Source: Leucothrix arctica (lineage in GTDB: Bacteria; Pseudomonadota; Gammaproteobacteria; Thiotrichales; Thiotrichaceae). Taken from it: a DNA stretch of 64,000 bases. Made by a program: the position numbers and the translations under genes. A model generated the notes under the pieces. That model was given only the letters and a program-made list of their open reading frames with translations. It searched no databases and was not told where the DNA came from. The stretch is taken from NCBI RefSeq assembly GCF_003172895.1, contig NZ_QGKL01000019.1:110380-174379 (forward strand), read 5' to 3'. Below are positions 34,705 through 44,161 of the stretch, in pieces. Positions within the stretch are counted from its first letter, which is position 1; the number at the start of each line of letters is the position of its first letter.

Positions 34705-36417
34705 ATGAAGACGATAGACCCGACTCAAAATCAAGACTTCACCGCTGACATAAAAACGCTCAACGATCTTGCCAAATTTGCAGATTACTCCTTCATAGAG
34801 TCGCTTACCGTTGACCCTGACGCAGATTTAAACGGAGCAAATCACTCGCCTCGTGAAGTCTTCTCAGGACATTATGTGCCGGTCACACCGACTCCCATAG
34901 AAAACCCTGAGTACATCACACACAGCAAACAATTTTTTCGCGAGCTTGGCTTTGCGGACAGCTTGGCGCAATCCGCTGACTTCACACGACTGTTCTCTGG
35001 TGATATGTCTGGCGTTCCAGAACCGATGCACAAGGTCGGCTGGGCAACAGGCTATGCACTATCCATGCGCGGCAGAGAATATATCCAACAGTGCCCTTTC
35101 GGTACGGGCAACGGATATGGCGACGGTCGTGCAACATCGGTGCTTGAGGTTGCTATCAAAGGCAAACGCTGGGAAATGCAACTCAAAGGCAGCGGACGCA
35201 CACCCTACTCTCGTGGTGCAGATGGTCGTGCGGTATTACGTTCAAGTGTGCGTGAGTTTTTGGCACAGGAACACATGCATGCACTGGGTGTCCCGACGAC
35301 ACGCTCATTAAGTTTATACGTATCTAAAACTGAAACAGTGAAACGCCCGTGGTACTCGGAAGGCTCACGCCAGCAAGACCCTGACATCTTGGTTAACGAT
35401 CCTGTCGCCATCTCGACTCGTGTTGCTCCGTCATTTATTCGAGTCGGCCAACTCGAACTTTTCAGTCGTCGTGCGCGTTGGGAATCATACCCACACGCTA
35501 CAGAAGAGTTAGAAAAAATTGTATTGCACCTGATCGACCGTGAGTATGCTGACGCTATCGACTCGCAACTCAACACTGCTGAAAAAGTCGTACTGCTTGC
35601 GCATGAGTTTCGCAGTCGGTTGACTTCAATGATTGCAAACTGGATCAGGGTTGGGTTTTGTCAGGGTAACTTTAACAGTGACAATTGTGCTGCGGGAGGC
35701 TTCACACTCGACTATGGCCCGTTTGGATTTATGGATGTGTTTGACCCTCGCTTCCAACCTTGGACAGGCGGTGGAGAGCACTATTCTTTTTTGAATCAAC
35801 CGTTAGCAGCTGAACGTAACTTCGCTAGTTTTTGCTCGGCCTTGAAGCCTTTACTGACAAAGCACCCAGAATCGTTGGAACAACTTGATGACGTTCATCG
35901 AGGTTTTCCAAGCATGATGCAAAGCCAAATGGATGATATGTGGGCGGCTAAGCTGGGGCTTAAAACGTTTGACGAAGTGTTATTCAATAAATTGGTGGCG
36001 TTGATGATGGAAACGTCCGTCGATTACACAATATTCTTTCGGGAGCTTTCAGAGATACCTAAGGACATCGAACCACTAAAAAAGAGTTTTTACACTGACT
36101 CAGAAGCTATGGATGAGCATTGGTCAGCCTGGCTCGCACAATGGAAAATGTTGATTAATAATGTTGGAATGTCGCCTGAGGCGGTGTCTGAGCAAATGAA
36201 ACTCGTTAACCCTAAATATTGTTTGCGGGAGTGGTTTGTTGTACCTGCTTATAAGGCAGCGGCTGAGGGAAACCATGCGTTGGTGCGTGAGTTGCAGGAG
36301 GTTATGACGCAACCTTATGCTGAGCAATCGAAGGCCGTTGAAGATAAATATTATAGACTGAAGCCAGCTCAGTTTTTTGAGGCTGGTGGGACATCGCATT
36401 ATAGTTGCTCGTCATAA
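34705..36417 (+). CDS. selO: SelO/YdiU protein adenylyltransferase
   Basis: A 570-residue pseudokinase-fold enzyme that transfers AMP from ATP to Ser, Thr or Tyr of target proteins, shown for E. coli and human SelO. Key blocks are [40 protein letters not shown] with [20 protein letters not shown] (nucleotide site), [11 protein letters not shown] and the metal-binding [20 protein letters not shown]. It is longer than E. coli YdiU (478) by an extended N terminus. It ends HYSCSS, so the C-terminal Cys region typical of bacterial SelO (Cys rather than selenocysteine) is present. It is a single gene with a redox-stress role in known members. Confidence 0.95.
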   Translation: MKTIDPTQNQDFTADIKTLNDLAKFADYSFIESLTVDPDADLNGANHSPREVFSGHYVPVTPTPIENPEYITHSKQFFRELGFADSLAQSADFTRLFSGDMSGVPEPMHKVGWATGYALSMRGREYIQQCPFGTGNGYGDGRATSVLEVAIKGKRWEMQLKGSGRTPYSRGADGRAVLRSSVREFLAQEHMHALGVPTTRSLSLYVSKTETVKRPWYSEGSRQQDPDILVNDPVAISTRVAPSFIRVGQLELFSRRARWESYPHATEELEKIVLHLIDREYADAIDSQLNTAEKVVLLAHEFRSRLTSMIANWIRVGFCQGNFNSDNCAAGGFTLDYGPFGFMDVFDPRFQPWTGGGEHYSFLNQPLAAERNFASFCSALKPLLTKHPESLEQLDDVHRGFPSMMQSQMDDMWAAKLGLKTFDEVLFNKLVALMMETSVDYTIFFRELSEIPKDIEPLKKSFYTDSEAMDEHWSAWLAQWKMLINNVGMSPEAVSEQMKLVNPKYCLREWFVVPAYKAAAEGNHALVRELQEVMTQPYAEQSKAVEDKYYRLKPAQFFEAGGTSHYSCSS

Positions 36418-36564
36418 ATATTCAGATAAGTGCGGTCTTTATCACTCCTATAAAATATACTTATTATATAAACTTATGCCCATATAAGATATACGTATTG
36501 GCTGATCTCAAAACTTAAGCGCATGATGATTTTAGACAATCACTCACTCGCGTAGGAGGACACG

Positions 36565-39483
36565 ATGAGCACAGTCCCTAAGTTTGAAGATCCCGACAAG
36601 CAATCGGTGAAATACTCAACTTGTTATATGTGCGCGTGTCGCTGCGGCATCAAGGTGACGGTTGAAGACAAAAAAATTCGCTACATCGAAGGGAATCGTG
36701 ACCACCCCGTCAATAAGGGTGTTTTATGTGCTAAAGGTAATGCCGGCATAATGAAACAAAACTCACCCGCCAAACTCACCACCCCCTTGTTACGCAAAAA
36801 AGGCAGCAAACGTGGTGATGGCGAGTACGAAGCCATCAGTATGGGTCAAGCGCTAGATATCCTTACTGCGCGCTTACGAAACATTCGTGAAACTGACCCT
36901 AAAAAACTCGCCTACTTCACTGGCCGTGACCAAATGCAAGCACTCACAGGCTTGTGGGCATCGCAGTTTGGCACCATCAACTGGGCGTCTCACGGTGGTT
37001 TTTGTTCGGTAAATATGGCCGCTGCTGGCCTCTACACCACTGGCTTTTCCTTCTGGGAATTTGGCGACCCCGACTGGGATCTGACCAAATACTTTATGAT
37101 GTGGGGCGTGGCCGATGACCATGCATCCAACCCGATAAAAATTGGTCTTGAGAAGCTCAAAAGCCGTGGCGCAAAATTTGTTTCCATCAATCCAACCCGC
37201 ACAGGTTATCAGGCGATTGCCGATGAGTGGATTGGCATTACACCCGGTACAGACATGCAGTTTGCCTTGTCGATGGTGCATGTATTGCTCAAGCACGAGC
37301 AGTTCGATTGGGAGTTTTTGATTCGTTACACCAACTCCGCTTACCTCACCGTCAATACGCCCGGCCAGAAAGGTGACGGCTTATTCTTGCGTGACGACGA
37401 TGGTAATCCGCTCGTTTGGGACATGGAACAAGAGAAGGCAGTGAACGGTAAACTGCCTGACATCAACCCAGCACTTTTCTACGAAGGTGAAGCCAATGGC
37501 AAACCTGTTCGTAGTGCAATGGTCATCTTTGCTGATACGTACCTTGACGATAAATATTCACCTGAAAACTCTGCTGAAATCACCGGTATTCCTGCTGATA
37601 CTATTGAGCGCTTAGCCTTAGAAATGGCACACGTTGCGTTTAAAGAAACCATCGAAATAGAGCAAGAATGGACCGACTACGCTGGCCGTAAGCACGATAA
37701 ATTTATCGGTCGCCCTGTGTCTATGCACGCTATGCGCGGTGTATCTGCTCACTCCAACGGCTTCCAAGCCTGTCGTGCGATTCACTTTGTACAAATCCTG
37801 TTAGGCTCGGTGGACTGCCCCGGAGGACACTTGGCTAAACCACCGTTTCCAAAGCCAATCCCGCCGCCATTAAAACCGTGCAAAACAACAAAACCTAATA
37901 CACCACTCACCTCACCACCGCTAGGCTTCCCGACCTGCCCTGAAGATTTGGTGATTGATGATGACGGCAAGCCATTACGTATCGACAAAGCTTTTTCATG
38001 GGACGCGCCACTGTCAAACCACGGTTTGATGCACATGGTGATTACCAATGCTTACAACGGCGACCCGTACCCGATTGATACGTTAATGATGTTCATGGCA
38101 AATATGTCGTGGAACTCCACCATGAATACCTCTCAAGTGCGCAAGATGCTGAGTGCGCGTGACGAGGAAACCGGTGAACATAAAATCCCATTCATTGTGG
38201 TGTCTGACGCCTATCATTCGGAAATAACCAACTTTGCCGACTTGATCATCCCAGATACGACCTATTTAGAGCGTTATGACACCATTTCGATGTTAGACCG
38301 CCCTATTTCTGAACCACACATGGCCGGTGATGCCATTCGCCAGCCTATTTTGGAAACCAACCGTGACGTGATGTCATGGCAGGAAGTACAAATAGAAGTC
38401 GGCAGTCGCTTAGGCTTCCCCGTGTTTACCAATAAAGACGGTAGCCGCAAATACAAAGGCTACGAAGACTTTGTCACCAACTGGCAAGCCGCGCCGGGCA
38501 TTGGTCTATTGGCCGGTTGGCGCTTGGATGAAGACGGTAATGAAACCCACTTACGCGGTAAGCCAAATCCTAAGCAATGGGAGCGCTACAAAGAAAACGG
38601 CGCTTTTATGCAAGTGCCATTCACACCTGAAAGACGTTACTACCGCCATGCTAATAAAGACTACTTAGAATGGGCTAAAGGTAACGGTTGGATTGGCTCA
38701 AGTGATCAGATTGTCATGGAGCTTTATTCTGAGACACTGCAAAAATTCAACCTCGCAGGGCAAGGTTTGTATGACGGCCCAATGCCGACTGAGCAGCATC
38801 ACAAAGATCGCTTAACCAAGTACTTTACACCGTTACCTGAGTTCTACACACCATTAGAGCAAACGCGAATTGATGAAGAGGAATACCCATTCCATGCCAT
38901 CAACCAGCGCCCTATGTTTATGTATCACTCATGGGATTCGCAAAACGCGTGGCTGCGACAGATCATTTCGCAAAACTTCATGTATATAAACCGTGAACAA
39001 GCGGAAAGCATGGGCATCGAAGACAAGTCTTGGGTCTGGGTAGAGTCGCATAACGGAAAGATTCGTGTGCAGGTCAAACACATGGAAGGCTGTGTGAAAA
39101 ACACCGTCTGGACATGGAATGCGATCGCCAAACAATCAGGCGCTTGGGGCCTAAAAAAAGGCTCGAATGAAGCAAAAGATGCGTTCTTAATGAATCACCT
39201 AATTTCAGAGTTATTACCGAAAAAAGGCGATGCACTGGACAACGTCACCAACTCCGACCCTATTACCGGGCAAGCGGCTTGGTACGACTTGCGCGTGAAG
39301 ATCTACCCTGTTGAAAACGGTGAAACAGGTGCTTATCCGCAATTCCCTGACATGAAGAAGATGCCAGGCATGGAAGAGTCGCCAGATATTTTACGCTACA
39401 ACGCACATGAGCACCCTGTCCGCATCCATCGTTCAATGGACGACGTGCTAAAACGTGGCAGCGTCCACGACAAAAAGAAATAG
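36565..39483 (+). CDS. soeA: Molybdopterin oxidoreductase, sulfite dehydrogenase SoeA-like
   Basis: A 972-residue catalytic subunit of the DMSO-reductase superfamily. The N-terminal [4Fe-4S] site has Cys20, Cys23, Cys27 and Cys55 (CYMCACRCGIKV and GVLCAKGNAG). The blocks AYFTGRDQMQALTGLWASQF, GGFCSVNMAAAGLYTTG, GVADDHASNPIKIGLEKLKS and NPTRTGYQAIADEWIGI match what I know of SoeA from Allochromatium and roseobacters. There is no Tat signal, consistent with a cytoplasmic-side enzyme. The predicted reaction is sulfite to sulfate with electrons to quinone through SoeBC. AGGAGGACACG precedes the ATG. A polysulfide- or DMSO-type role is the alternative. Confidence 0.85.
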   Translation: MSTVPKFEDPDKQSVKYSTCYMCACRCGIKVTVEDKKIRYIEGNRDHPVNKGVLCAKGNAGIMKQNSPAKLTTPLLRKKGSKRGDGEYEAISMGQALDILTARLRNIRETDPKKLAYFTGRDQMQALTGLWASQFGTINWASHGGFCSVNMAAAGLYTTGFSFWEFGDPDWDLTKYFMMWGVADDHASNPIKIGLEKLKSRGAKFVSINPTRTGYQAIADEWIGITPGTDMQFALSMVHVLLKHEQFDWEFLIRYTNSAYLTVNTPGQKGDGLFLRDDDGNPLVWDMEQEKAVNGKLPDINPALFYEGEANGKPVRSAMVIFADTYLDDKYSPENSAEITGIPADTIERLALEMAHVAFKETIEIEQEWTDYAGRKHDKFIGRPVSMHAMRGVSAHSNGFQACRAIHFVQILLGSVDCPGGHLAKPPFPKPIPPPLKPCKTTKPNTPLTSPPLGFPTCPEDLVIDDDGKPLRIDKAFSWDAPLSNHGLMHMVITNAYNGDPYPIDTLMMFMANMSWNSTMNTSQVRKMLSARDEETGEHKIPFIVVSDAYHSEITNFADLIIPDTTYLERYDTISMLDRPISEPHMAGDAIRQPILETNRDVMSWQEVQIEVGSRLGFPVFTNKDGSRKYKGYEDFVTNWQAAPGIGLLAGWRLDEDGNETHLRGKPNPKQWERYKENGAFMQVPFTPERRYYRHANKDYLEWAKGNGWIGSSDQIVMELYSETLQKFNLAGQGLYDGPMPTEQHHKDRLTKYFTPLPEFYTPLEQTRIDEEEYPFHAINQRPMFMYHSWDSQNAWLRQIISQNFMYINREQAESMGIEDKSWVWVESHNGKIRVQVKHMEGCVKNTVWTWNAIAKQSGAWGLKKGSNEAKDAFLMNHLISELLPKKGDALDNVTNSDPITGQAAWYDLRVKIYPVENGETGAYPQFPDMKKMPGMEESPDILRYNAHEHPVRIHRSMDDVLKRGSVHDKKK

Positions 39484-39492
39484 GAGTCATTT

Positions 39493-40188
39493 ATGAAGCT
39501 AGGACTAGTGATTGATCTTGATGTCTGCGTCGGCTGCCATGCCTGTACCGTCTCCTGCAAACAGTGGAACACCTCTGGCGCAACCGGCCCGTTAACTGAC
39601 CTCAAACCTTACGATGAAGACCCGCAAGGCGTTTGGTTTAACCGCATACGACACTTTGAAGTCGGCGACTCGCCAAACAGCAAAACCGTCAATATGCCCA
39701 TGTCGTGTATGCACTGTGAGCAAGCCGACTGCGTAGACGTTTGCCCAACGGGTGCTTCTTACAAGCGTGTTGAAGATGGCATCGTACTGATCGACCAAGA
39801 CAAGTGCATGGGATGCAACTACTGTTCGTGGGCTTGTCCATATGGTGCGCGTGAACTTGACCGTGACACGGGAACCATGAAGAAATGTACGCTGTGCATT
39901 GACCGTATTTACGATGAAAATCTTGAAGAAATTGACCGTCAACCTTCCTGTGTCATCACCTGCCCGTCCAATGCACGCCACTTCGGTGATTTTGATGACC
40001 CTGAATCAAATGTTAGTACACTGGTGCGCCAACGTGGTGGCCATCAACTAATGCCTGAGTTGGGATATAGCCCAACCAACCACTACCTACCGCCTCGCAT
40101 TATGAAACCAATGCCAACGGCAGAAGCTAAGCCCGGATCATTGATAAGTTCAGTGAAAAAATGGGTCAATCAGTCCGTGTCAAGATAA
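39493..40188 (+). CDS. soeB: Four-cluster ferredoxin subunit, SoeB-like
   Basis: A 231-residue iron-sulfur protein with four Cys-rich [4Fe-4S] sites: CVGCHACTVSC (12-22), SCMHCEQADCVDVCP, KCMGCNYCSWACPYG and KCTLCIDRI with CVITCPSNARHFGD. This is the DmsB/NrfC/TtrB fold that relays electrons from the molybdenum subunit to the membrane subunit. The segment GHQLMPELGYSPTNHYLPPR is typical of the SoeB branch. It starts nine bases after soeA and is followed 10 bp later by soeC, so one operon is clear. It has no signal peptide, which places it on the cytoplasmic face. Confidence 0.92.
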   Translation: MKLGLVIDLDVCVGCHACTVSCKQWNTSGATGPLTDLKPYDEDPQGVWFNRIRHFEVGDSPNSKTVNMPMSCMHCEQADCVDVCPTGASYKRVEDGIVLIDQDKCMGCNYCSWACPYGARELDRDTGTMKKCTLCIDRIYDENLEEIDRQPSCVITCPSNARHFGDFDDPESNVSTLVRQRGGHQLMPELGYSPTNHYLPPRIMKPMPTAEAKPGSLISSVKKWVNQSVSR

Positions 40189-40198
40189 GGAAAATACT

Positions 40199-41152
40199 AT
40201 GCAACCCGCCTTTTCTGTTATTGCGTTTACCGTCTGCTCAGGCGCAGGCTTTGGTTTGTATATGTTGCTGGCAATGGCACATGTTCTTGGCTTTCTACCT
40301 ATACTCAGTCGTGGCGAAATACTATTTGGGATAGTACTCGCCATGGTCTTAGTTATCGTTGGTTTATTATCATCAACCTTGCACCTAGCCAATCCCAAAA
40401 ATGCGTGGCGTGCATTCTTTCGCTTTAGAACGTCGTGGTTATCTCGCGAAGGTGTATTTGCGGTGCTATTTTTTCCGTTTGCAGGGCTGTATTTACTAGG
40501 TGTCTATTTCGCTGATATGAAAACTGGTGATATTGGCTTTTTCAGCAAGCTCATGGGGCTGTTTGGCGTCATGCTCGCGTTCGCTACCTTGTTTAGCCAA
40601 GGCATGATTTATGGTTGCCTCAAAACGATTAAGCAATGGAACACACCACTAACTCCAACGAATTACATACTGCTAGCGTTTATGACAGGCGCTTTGTTGT
40701 TAAATGTCGTTTTGGCGTTTAGTGGTCAAGCGGTTGGTGTGATGGGTGGTATTACGGTTGGGCTGATTGTGACTGCTGGGATTAGTAAGGCGATTTATTA
40801 CTACTGGATTCGTACGCCGAGCGGTTCAAGTATTAACACGGCAACAGGCTTCTTACGCGGCAATGTTCGTTTGTTAGATGTTGGGCATACTGCTGCTACG
40901 TTTTTGACCGATGAATTTGGCTATAAAACAGCGAAGGGACAGCTTAACTTGTTCAAAGCTGTTGTGTTTGTTTGTGGTTTCTTTATTCCGTTTTTACTGA
41001 CTGCGTTTTCGGTGATTGGTGCTAGTGCAGCGGTATTTTCAGCGTTGTTGGCATTTGTAATTGCGATGGTTGGTATTACTGCGGAGCGTTGGTTGTTTTT
41101 TGCTGAGGCTAATCATGTGGTGAATCTTTACCATGGGGCGCAGCGGACTTGA
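40199..41152 (+). CDS. soeC: DmsC-type membrane anchor subunit, SoeC-like
   Basis: A 317-residue membrane protein with about eight hydrophobic helices, of the DmsC family. Landmarks are FTVCSGAGFGLYMLLAMAH at the N terminus, GLLSSTLHLANPKNAWRAFF (conserved His and Asn-Pro), RTSWLSREGVFAVLFFPFAG, and AERWLFFAEANHVVNLYHGA at the end. It should exchange electrons with quinone for the SoeAB subunits. Codon use in its second half drifts to more G/T-rich codons, but the frame stays open and the family pattern persists. It is the third gene of the operon; no chaperone gene follows. Confidence 0.9.
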   Translation: MQPAFSVIAFTVCSGAGFGLYMLLAMAHVLGFLPILSRGEILFGIVLAMVLVIVGLLSSTLHLANPKNAWRAFFRFRTSWLSREGVFAVLFFPFAGLYLLGVYFADMKTGDIGFFSKLMGLFGVMLAFATLFSQGMIYGCLKTIKQWNTPLTPTNYILLAFMTGALLLNVVLAFSGQAVGVMGGITVGLIVTAGISKAIYYYWIRTPSGSSINTATGFLRGNVRLLDVGHTAATFLTDEFGYKTAKGQLNLFKAVVFVCGFFIPFLLTAFSVIGASAAVFSALLAFVIAMVGITAERWLFFAEANHVVNLYHGAQRT

Positions 41153-41256
41153 TGTCGTCTAAAAACTAAAACAAAGGTACTCCCTGCAGTATCTGTCGTA
41201 GCTCCAACCATAATCAACAATGGCAGTGGCACGCAAAGTGCCACCACCAAATAAGG

Positions 41257-41847
41257 TCATTTTGCTCTTTTGATGACTGAACCGTCGGGGCTAACGGTCC
41301 AACGCAAGCCATTGGTCGTATGCAAGACAAACTCATATGGACTGCTCAATATGGATAATTTTGTTTTAGAATCTAACCAAGTGTTCCTAAGACAAGCAGG
41401 CGCTTTTCTAACCTTTACGCCAAAATGGCTGGCTGGATACTCCATGGTTTTCTTGCCATTTTTATAAGCAATAAATGCATGAGTATCTGCGTCACTTTTT
41501 ATATAATTGTTTACTATTACTAAACTCGTGCCGTCATTAGAAAGCTTCATAGTTCCAACACCATTTACATCCCAATGTTTAAAACTCCAAAGTGGCTTAG
41601 ACTGACCATATGGGGTAGCCTCAAAAGCCAAAGCATAAGAGTCTCTTTTTCGAACCAATCGACCTTTCTCAAACGCCTATTTACTTGGCACGAGCTTAAG
41701 GAAGTACTGCTGGTTAGCAGAGGTGACTACCAATGACTTTTTAGCATTCAAAGGCCCGACCAAACCTGCATTTGGGGGCACAGGCTTGCAAGCGAATGCC
41801 ATATCAGTTAGCAATAAAGTAAGTGCTAGAGAGATTATTTTCTTCAT
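41257..41847 (-). pseudogene. Secreted-protein gene interrupted by one in-frame TAG
   Basis: From the ATG at 41847 the minus strand reads a good signal peptide (MKKIISLALTLLLTDMAFAC) and CKPVPPNAGLVGPL up to codon 56. Then comes TAG at 41679-41677, and the same frame continues for 139 codons (AFEKGRLVRKRDSYALAFEA to DGSVIKRAK-stop). One base change (TAG to CAG, AAG or similar) would restore a 196-residue secreted protein. The C-terminal part is a small predicted beta domain (MKLSNDGTSLVIVNNYI, FVLHTTNGLRWTVSPDG) of no family I recognise. It could be a fresh pseudogene, a sequencing error or a read-through gene. The start at 41658 (TTG) alone would lack secretion. Confidence 0.75.
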
Positions 41848-42209
41848 GATTACGTCTAGTTAGCTCAAAAAAAGTTAACATACCATAAAAATAAAACATA
41901 TTAGTCTAAATATAAACCTATAAAGCACTATAATTAACAGAAAAAACCTACAAGAACTTGCTATTGTCAAAATGATAGGTGGGTAAACTTGGCCTTATAC
42001 TCAAACCATAGAACGATATGGAATAGTCGAGTTAAAGAAAGTTAGCCGCTCTGTTGAGATCTGCTGTAAAAGCAAGTCAGTTTTCTATTCAATAAGGTAC
42101 TTAATACCTCATATATCCTTTTTTAAGATATAAAAACCAAAATACATCACTTTATTGGGGTATAAGTCTCGTCTATAGTTAATCTACTTACAGAGCAAAG
42201 GTGATTGAC
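41848..42209. other. Intergenic region, AT-rich
   Basis: It separates the amber-interrupted gene and the 55-residue peptide gene, transcribed in opposite directions. It holds a weak hairpin (GGTACTTAATACC near 42100) and AAAGGTGA just before the peptide start. I see no other element. Confidence 0.45.
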
Positions 42210-42377
42210 ATGTTGACTGAATACAAAGATGAAAACAGTATTGAAGAGACTACACTCGACCTGCAAAGCGTTAGTGTGAATGACACCATTAAGCAAACGA
42301 CACAAGCGGCTAATGAAGAGCAAACAGAAGCTGAAGAAGAATTGTTTTTCTGGTTTGAGCCTGGAGTTTGTGGCTAA
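42210..42377 (+). CDS. 55-residue acidic peptide ending FEPGVCG
   Basis: The ATG at 42210 has a good ribosome site (AAAGGTGA, seven bases upstream). The product starts MLTEYKDENSIEETTLDLQS, has about 14 acidic residues, and ends EEELFFWFEPGVCG. A charged leader and an aromatic tail with a single Cys-Gly end recall ribosomally made, modified peptide precursors. No radical-SAM, cyclase or protease gene is adjacent. It converges on the Fic gene with 13 bp between stop codons. It is real enough by start signal and composition to list, but the role is unknown; an antitoxin-like acidic peptide is another option. Confidence 0.5.
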   Translation: MLTEYKDENSIEETTLDLQSVSVNDTIKQTTQAANEEQTEAEEELFFWFEPGVCG

Positions 42378-42390
42378 GTAAAACCTCACC

Positions 42391-43740
42391 TCATCGCTTT
42401 ACTTTCCACAGCTCAAACTCCGAAGGTCGTAACCCATACCGAGCTAATACACCTTCATGCAAACGCCTAAGCTCTTCAATAATCAACGCCTCAACAGCCT
42501 TCTGATCAGCTTCCACAACCTGTTCACTAACCATCTTTTCAATCATATCCAACGGATCATTTTCTGGCTGTTTCACAATCTCATGAATCGCCTGCTTAAT
42601 CACATCGCGATAGCTCAGTCTCAATGGGTCAGGCTCACTCAAGTCTTGTTTAATCGCCAAATACTCTTGAGTAGATCGTTCGTAAGCCCATACAAACAAA
42701 TCACGCAGTAACTCAAACCGCCCTAGTTCGTACACACCTAAAATCGCCCGACTGTAAGCCTGCTCTGGAACATCTAAAAACGTCAACGGACAAAGGTTAG
42801 CGCGTATAAGCGGCAAGTTGGCAGCAATACGCGAGGTGCGTTTATTCATATCTGCAAACGGCTGCAAGTATGGAATATGCACCATGACGAAAAACGATTG
42901 CTCAAATGGGTCTGTGATCTGCGATGCTTTTTCTAATAACAATGCCAATGCTTCATCCAGCTGCGACGGCACTGAGAGTGGCCTAAATACACTTTTCCCA
43001 ATTTCAACAATATGCTGACGCACCCTGCCTTCATCTGACGGATTAGGCAGTAAGTTTTCAGAAAGCAGACTGTGTAAGTTAAGCACGGTGAAAAGGTTAA
43101 ACCCTACCTCCTCTGCATTCTCAACTAACAGCTCAATAGCCGCTTTATGATTCAATATCATCTGCGTTTCTATCGCAGCTTTACCACTAGCAGCATGGCC
43201 ATGCTCAATCAGTTCACGAGTGTCCAGCCGAGAGTAAGTGTTCCCTTCCAAGTTACTGGATGCCCATGACAGGTCGATCAATAAACGATTTAGAATCGCA
43301 CGGCCATAAGTGCCAACAGGTAACTTGGTTTGGCGGGTATCACCCATCTTATACAGCTGGCGTCGTAACGATTCAGACAGATAAAACGTTTCATTGGGTT
43401 GGTAGTCTTGAAGAAAGCTAATGTCATAGCCAACAGGGCGACGCACCTCTAGTGGCTGATCAATATAATCAAGAATGTCGCGACTGTCTGCGGATAATGG
43501 AATGTAGCTTGGATATTGATCAGTACTTGCCGCACTGCTTTCGGTAGTAGCGAGATATGCTCTGGATGGGCCATTGCCTTCTGCGATAATCTTATTATCA
43601 TCAACAAGTTGCTTGAGCCAACGCTGTGCAGTTCTTTTCTTAAGCTCAGGAAAAACCTCTAGTAATTGCCCTAAGGAAAGCGCTTCATTCGCTCGTTGAA
43701 TACTTTGTAATAACTTATTAACCGTTGTCATCTTTGTCAC
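42391..43740 (-). CDS. Fic-family protein with N-terminal winged helix
   Basis: A 449-residue protein. Residues 1-65 form a winged-helix DNA-binding domain (LSLGQLLEVFPELKKRTAQR, then RAYLATTE). An inhibitory-helix motif SWASSNLEGNTYS ([S/T]xxxE[G/N] type) lies at about 155, then the Fic core. Its signature is YLQPFADMNKRTSRIAANLP where canonical enzymes have HPFxxGNGRxxR: Gln replaces the catalytic His and Lys the second Gly position. This Q-PF-N-KRTSR class is widespread and its activity is unclear; AMP transfer should not be assumed. The winged helix and the inverted repeat at 43756-43793 suggest self-regulation. Two damaged relatives lie at 51.6 and 57.6 kb. Confidence 0.9.
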   Translation of the reverse strand: MTKMTTVNKLLQSIQRANEALSLGQLLEVFPELKKRTAQRWLKQLVDDNKIIAEGNGPSRAYLATTESSAASTDQYPSYIPLSADSRDILDYIDQPLEVRRPVGYDISFLQDYQPNETFYLSESLRRQLYKMGDTRQTKLPVGTYGRAILNRLLIDLSWASSNLEGNTYSRLDTRELIEHGHAASGKAAIETQMILNHKAAIELLVENAEEVGFNLFTVLNLHSLLSENLLPNPSDEGRVRQHIVEIGKSVFRPLSVPSQLDEALALLLEKASQITDPFEQSFFVMVHIPYLQPFADMNKRTSRIAANLPLIRANLCPLTFLDVPEQAYSRAILGVYELGRFELLRDLFVWAYERSTQEYLAIKQDLSEPDPLRLSYRDVIKQAIHEIVKQPENDPLDMIEKMVSEQVVEADQKAVEALIIEELRRLHEGVLARYGLRPSEFELWKVKR

Positions 43741-43755
43741 TATACACTTGCTATC

Positions 43756-43793
43756 GTGTCACTATTATGGCGCAATAGCCAAAATAGTGACAC
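43756..43793. promoter_or_regulatory. Inverted repeat, likely operator of the Fic gene
   Basis: GTGTCACTATT at 43756-43766 and AATAGTGACAC at 43783-43793 are perfect 11-bp inverted arms 16 bp apart, starting 16 bp upstream of the Fic ATG. Its size and place fit a dimer of the encoded winged-helix domain. The inner part also has GGCGCAATAGCC. Confidence 0.65.
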
Positions 43794-43796
43794 TAA

Positions 43797-43828
43797 AAGT
43801 GGCGCGATAGAAAATAATCGCGCCACTT
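43797..43828. repeat. GC-rich 12-bp inverted repeat
   Basis: AAGTGGCGCGAT at 43797-43808 and ATCGCGCCACTT at 43817-43828 form a perfect 12-bp stem with an 8-nt loop. It lies between the ATPase remnant and the Fic operator and could act as terminator of the former gene on the minus strand. Confidence 0.65.
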
Positions 43829-43838
43829 CATCTCTTCC

Positions 43839-44161
43839 CTAACTCCCAAGTATACATAATGGCAGTGCATAAAATGTCCTATCACCTATCCTAAATGGCA
43901 ACACTGAAGTACCCGTGTACAAAACAAAACCTGCTTTAAATGTTGGCCCAACAAAGTCTGCAAATTTAGCAATACCTTTATCTCTAATGCATTCAGACGT
44001 CCCTGCAAATACGAGTTTAACCAGATTGGCTTAGCGCGTGCACTCTTCGTTTGTAACTCAGGGTAGCCTCCATTAATGAGTGCATGCGCAAAATCTTCGC
44101 GCCCCATCTCTGGTAGATTTTCAGGTGCAGATATTTCATCATAACTAACTGGCTTACCCAT
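43839..44161 (-). pseudogene. Remnant of a DUF4143-type AAA ATPase
   Basis: From 44161 one frame reads LPEMGREDFAHALINGGYPE, then RAKPIWLNSYLQGRLNALEI. After a frame change near 43985 it continues GIAKFADFVG and KAGFVLYTGTSVLPFRIGDR, ending ALPLCILGS-stop at 43839. These are the middle and the end of the DUF4143 part of archaeal-type ATPases (family pattern GGYPE...W...YL and GxVLYxG...LPF...ALP). The whole AAA domain and about 100 residues between the two parts are gone. The truncation shows that this was once a larger gene upstream of Fic. Confidence 0.82.

Noticed and set aside
42210..42377. Mycofactocin precursor MftA
   Set aside because: The acidic leader and Cys-Gly end are superficially similar, but the conserved tail of MftA is not present and no mft genes are nearby.
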